Origin: Pseudomonadales bacterium
Lineage (GTDB): Bacteria; Pseudomonadota; Gammaproteobacteria; Steroidobacterales; Steroidobacteraceae
DNA length: 7,475 nucleotides
Direction of reading: 5' to 3'
Assembly: GCA_020442965.1 (NCBI GenBank)
Contig: JAGRJB010000523.1
Coordinates: forward strand, 1 to 7,475
This document shows, piece after piece, positions 6,295 through 7,475 of this stretch. Below the pieces are notes generated by a model. That model was not told the DNA's origin and ran no database searches. It saw only the letters and a program-made list of their open reading frames with translations. Position 1 is the first letter of the stretch, and every line of letters begins with the position of its first letter. A program made the translations under genes and the position numbers.

Positions 6295-7167
6295 ATGTCT
6301 CTCAAATGGTACGTAAGACCCCGTATTGTGGCGCTGAAATCCGACGCCTCCGTCCTCGATGCGGCACGCGCGATCGAGCATAACAACATCGGTGCCGTCG
6401 TCGTACAGGATAAGGGGAGCGTCGTGGGCATTGTGACGGATCGCGATCTCGCGATCCGTGCGCTGGGCCGCGGGCTCGACCCCCACAAGACGACGGTCGG
6501 CGAGGTGATGACCGCAGGTGTCGTGTCACTCGCACCGACGGACAGCCAGGCCAGCGCGATTCATCTCATGCAGAAGCGTAACATTCGGCGCATTCCCCTC
6601 GTTGAGGAGGGGCGATTCGTCGGGATGGTAACGCTCGATGATCTCCTTCTCGATGAAGCCGCCCCGATCGATCGTCTGGCCGCGATCGTCGCGGCGCAGA
6701 TCGGCGAGGGCGGGGTGGCGAGCACCGACCGGTCACCCGCGAGGAGGCGCAGTGCCGCGCGCGCCGAAGCGACCTATCGGCGCGTCATCAATCAGCTGCG
6801 CGCCGACACCGGCCTCGAGACCGACGGTCAGGTGGAGACCGCGCTCGGGATCGTCCTCGACGCATTGGTACGAAGGCTTACTCCCGCGGAAGCCGAAGAT
6901 CTCATTGCGCAGCTTCCTTCGCTGTTGCAGCCTTCGCTTTACGCGCTACCTCTTGGGCCAGATAAACGCATCACCCGGGAGACGATCGAGCGGCAACTCG
7001 TGCAGCAACTCGCAGTGGAACCATCGCAGGCCGCCAAACTCCACGCCCTCACCGGTGCGCTCATTGCGCAGATTGTTAGCGCCGGCCAGATGGAAGACGT
7101 ACGGAGCCAGCTTCCGGCATCGTTGCGCGAAGTCTTCGCGCAACCGCCCTTGGCGGCCGCATCATGA
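6295..7167 (+). CDS. CBS-domain pair fused to DUF2267
   Basis: Soluble protein of 290 residues. Two CBS motifs form a probable Bateman module: CBS1 (about 8-58) with IGAVVVQDKGSVVGIVTDRD, and CBS2 (about 70-121) with VGEVMTAGVVSLAP, RRIPLVEEGRFVGMVTLDDL. Both keep the T-x-x-D pattern linked to ribose/adenosine binding in this family (T48/D51 and T113/D116). After a charged, arginine-rich linker (about 140-160), residues 160-282 match DUF2267, with ETALGIVLDALVRRLTPAEA and EDLIAQLPSLLQPSLYALPL. DUF2267 has no settled function and often occurs with stress-related genes. A nucleotide-sensing regulatory role is inferred. The start is well supported by AAGGAG. The stop TGA (7165-7167) overlaps the ATG of a possible 26-codon ORF, and a DksA-like gene starts 80 bases downstream, so the set may be an operon. 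Confidence 0.9.
   Translation: MSLKWYVRPRIVALKSDASVLDAARAIEHNNIGAVVVQDKGSVVGIVTDRDLAIRALGRGLDPHKTTVGEVMTAGVVSLAPTDSQASAIHLMQKRNIRRIPLVEEGRFVGMVTLDDLLLDEAAPIDRLAAIVAAQIGEGGVASTDRSPARRRSAARAEATYRRVINQLRADTGLETDGQVETALGIVLDALVRRLTPAEAEDLIAQLPSLLQPSLYALPLGPDKRITRETIERQLVQQLAVEPSQAAKLHALTGALIAQIVSAGQMEDVRSQLPASLREVFAQPPLAAAS
6436..6459. repeat. Near-perfect palindrome inside the CBS1 coding sequence
   Basis: Two 11-base arms, ACGGATCGCGA (6436-6446) and TCGCGATCCGT (6449-6459), are exact inverted copies around a 2-base centre TC. The sequence encodes TDRDLAIR, a common CBS-domain motif, so codon choice may account for it. No terminator-like T-run follows. Confidence 0.6.
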
Positions 7168-7244
7168 GCGCGGCGACGGCCGCGAATTTGTCGCCGAGTT
7201 CTCGCTCGGTCGCGAATCAGCGCGCCGCCGCGCGGTCGGAGTAA
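7164..7244 (+). CDS. Possible small ORF coupled to the CBS-DUF2267 gene
   Basis: A 26-codon reading frame opens at the ATG that overlaps the CBS gene's TGA (ATGA at 7164-7167) and closes with TAA at 7242-7244, three bases before the DksA-like ATG at 7248. The peptide starts MSAATAANLSPSS and is rich in Ala, Ser and Arg, with no recognisable domain, signal or membrane segment. Its position would allow termination-reinitiation from the CBS gene through to the DksA-like gene. No independent Shine-Dalgarno is evident for it. It may be a real coupling peptide or a chance ORF in GC-rich spacer. Confidence 0.3.
   Translation: MSAATAANLSPSSRSVANQRAAARSE
7238..7241 (+). promoter_or_regulatory. Shine-Dalgarno of the DksA-like gene
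   Basis: GGAG lies 6 bases before the ATG at 7248, a good spacing that supports this start. It sits inside the last codons of the possible small ORF. Confidence 0.65.
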
Positions 7245-7247
7245 GAG

Positions 7248-7475
7248 ATGGATACACTGACTAGCAGCGAACGCGAAAATCTTGCAAGAATGCTCAGTGA
7301 GCGCAAGCAGCCGCTGCGCGACGAAATTCGTGCGGGACTCAAGCGCATGCGGACCGAGGGATATGAGGACCTCCTGTCCGGCACGTCGGATGCGGGCGAC
7401 AAATCGGTGGCCAAGCTGCTGACCGACGTCACCAATGCGGAAGTGGTGCGCGACGCGGTTGAATTGCAGGATGTA
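7248..7475 (+). CDS. DksA/TraR-family transcription factor, N-terminal part, 3' end outside window
   Basis: The first 76 codons of an open frame that runs off the window. The residues form a highly charged, probably helical N-terminal half (SSERENLARMLSERKQPL, EIRAGL) followed by a tip-like segment SDAGDKSVAKLLTDV (47-61) and a second helix (NAEVVRDAVELQDV, 63-76). This helix-tip-helix pattern matches short DksA-like proteins, whose C4 zinc finger would follow after the window edge and cannot be seen. Such proteins bind the RNA polymerase secondary channel and modulate initiation, often with ppGpp. The tip reads D48-x-x-D51-x-S53 instead of the DxxDxA of classical DksA. The start is supported by GGAG 6 bases upstream. 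Assignment to the family is fairly good; specific function is unknown. Confidence 0.75.
   Translation, partial: MDTLTSSERENLARMLSERKQPLRDEIRAGLKRMRTEGYEDLLSGTSDAGDKSVAKLLTDVTNAEVVRDAVELQDV

Overview
The window is a GC-rich, gene-dense stretch of bacterial chromosome. The gene families (CAT-type APC permease, DAACS symporter, PAS-containing hybrid histidine kinase, AckA, CBS-DUF2267 protein, short DksA-like protein) together suggest a proteobacterium, most likely gamma or beta. That placement is inferred from family content and base composition; no marker gene is present. I see no tRNA, rRNA, CRISPR array, insertion sequence or phage gene.

Layout. Bases 1-826 (+) carry the C-terminal part of an amino-acid permease cut by the window edge. 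After 21 bases comes a complete dicarboxylate/acidic amino acid:cation symporter (848-2176, +). A 226-base gap follows, then a stand-alone GNAT acetyltransferase resembling the acetyltransferase module of Pat-type protein lysine acetyltransferases (2403-3008, +). It meets, tail to tail with a 14-base overlap, a soluble PAS/HisKA/HATPase/REC hybrid sensor kinase on the minus strand (2995-4635). A 256-base spacer separates that from acetate kinase, ackA (4892-6070, -). A 224-base divergent intergenic region with an AT-rich patch and an inverted repeat leads to a CBS-CBS-DUF2267 protein (6295-7167, +). A possible 26-codon ORF overlaps its stop codon, and then comes the start of a short DksA/TraR-like protein (from 7248, +) whose zinc finger lies beyond the window.

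How the genes may work together. The left third is uptake of amino acids and C4-dicarboxylates. The middle and right parts look like energy and stress physiology: AckA interconverts acetate, ATP and acetyl phosphate; a Pat-like acetyltransferase may use acetyl-CoA to modify proteins; the hybrid kinase senses an intracellular cue through a PAS domain; the CBS-DUF2267 protein probably reads adenine nucleotides; and the DksA-like protein probably acts on RNA polymerase. A functional link among them is inference from proximity only.

I did not find a clearly new system. The most useful leads are the Asp-to-Ser change in the symporter's NMDGT motif, the DxxDxS tip of the DksA-like protein, the coupled small ORF before it, and the inverted repeat in the ackA/CBS divergent promoter region.
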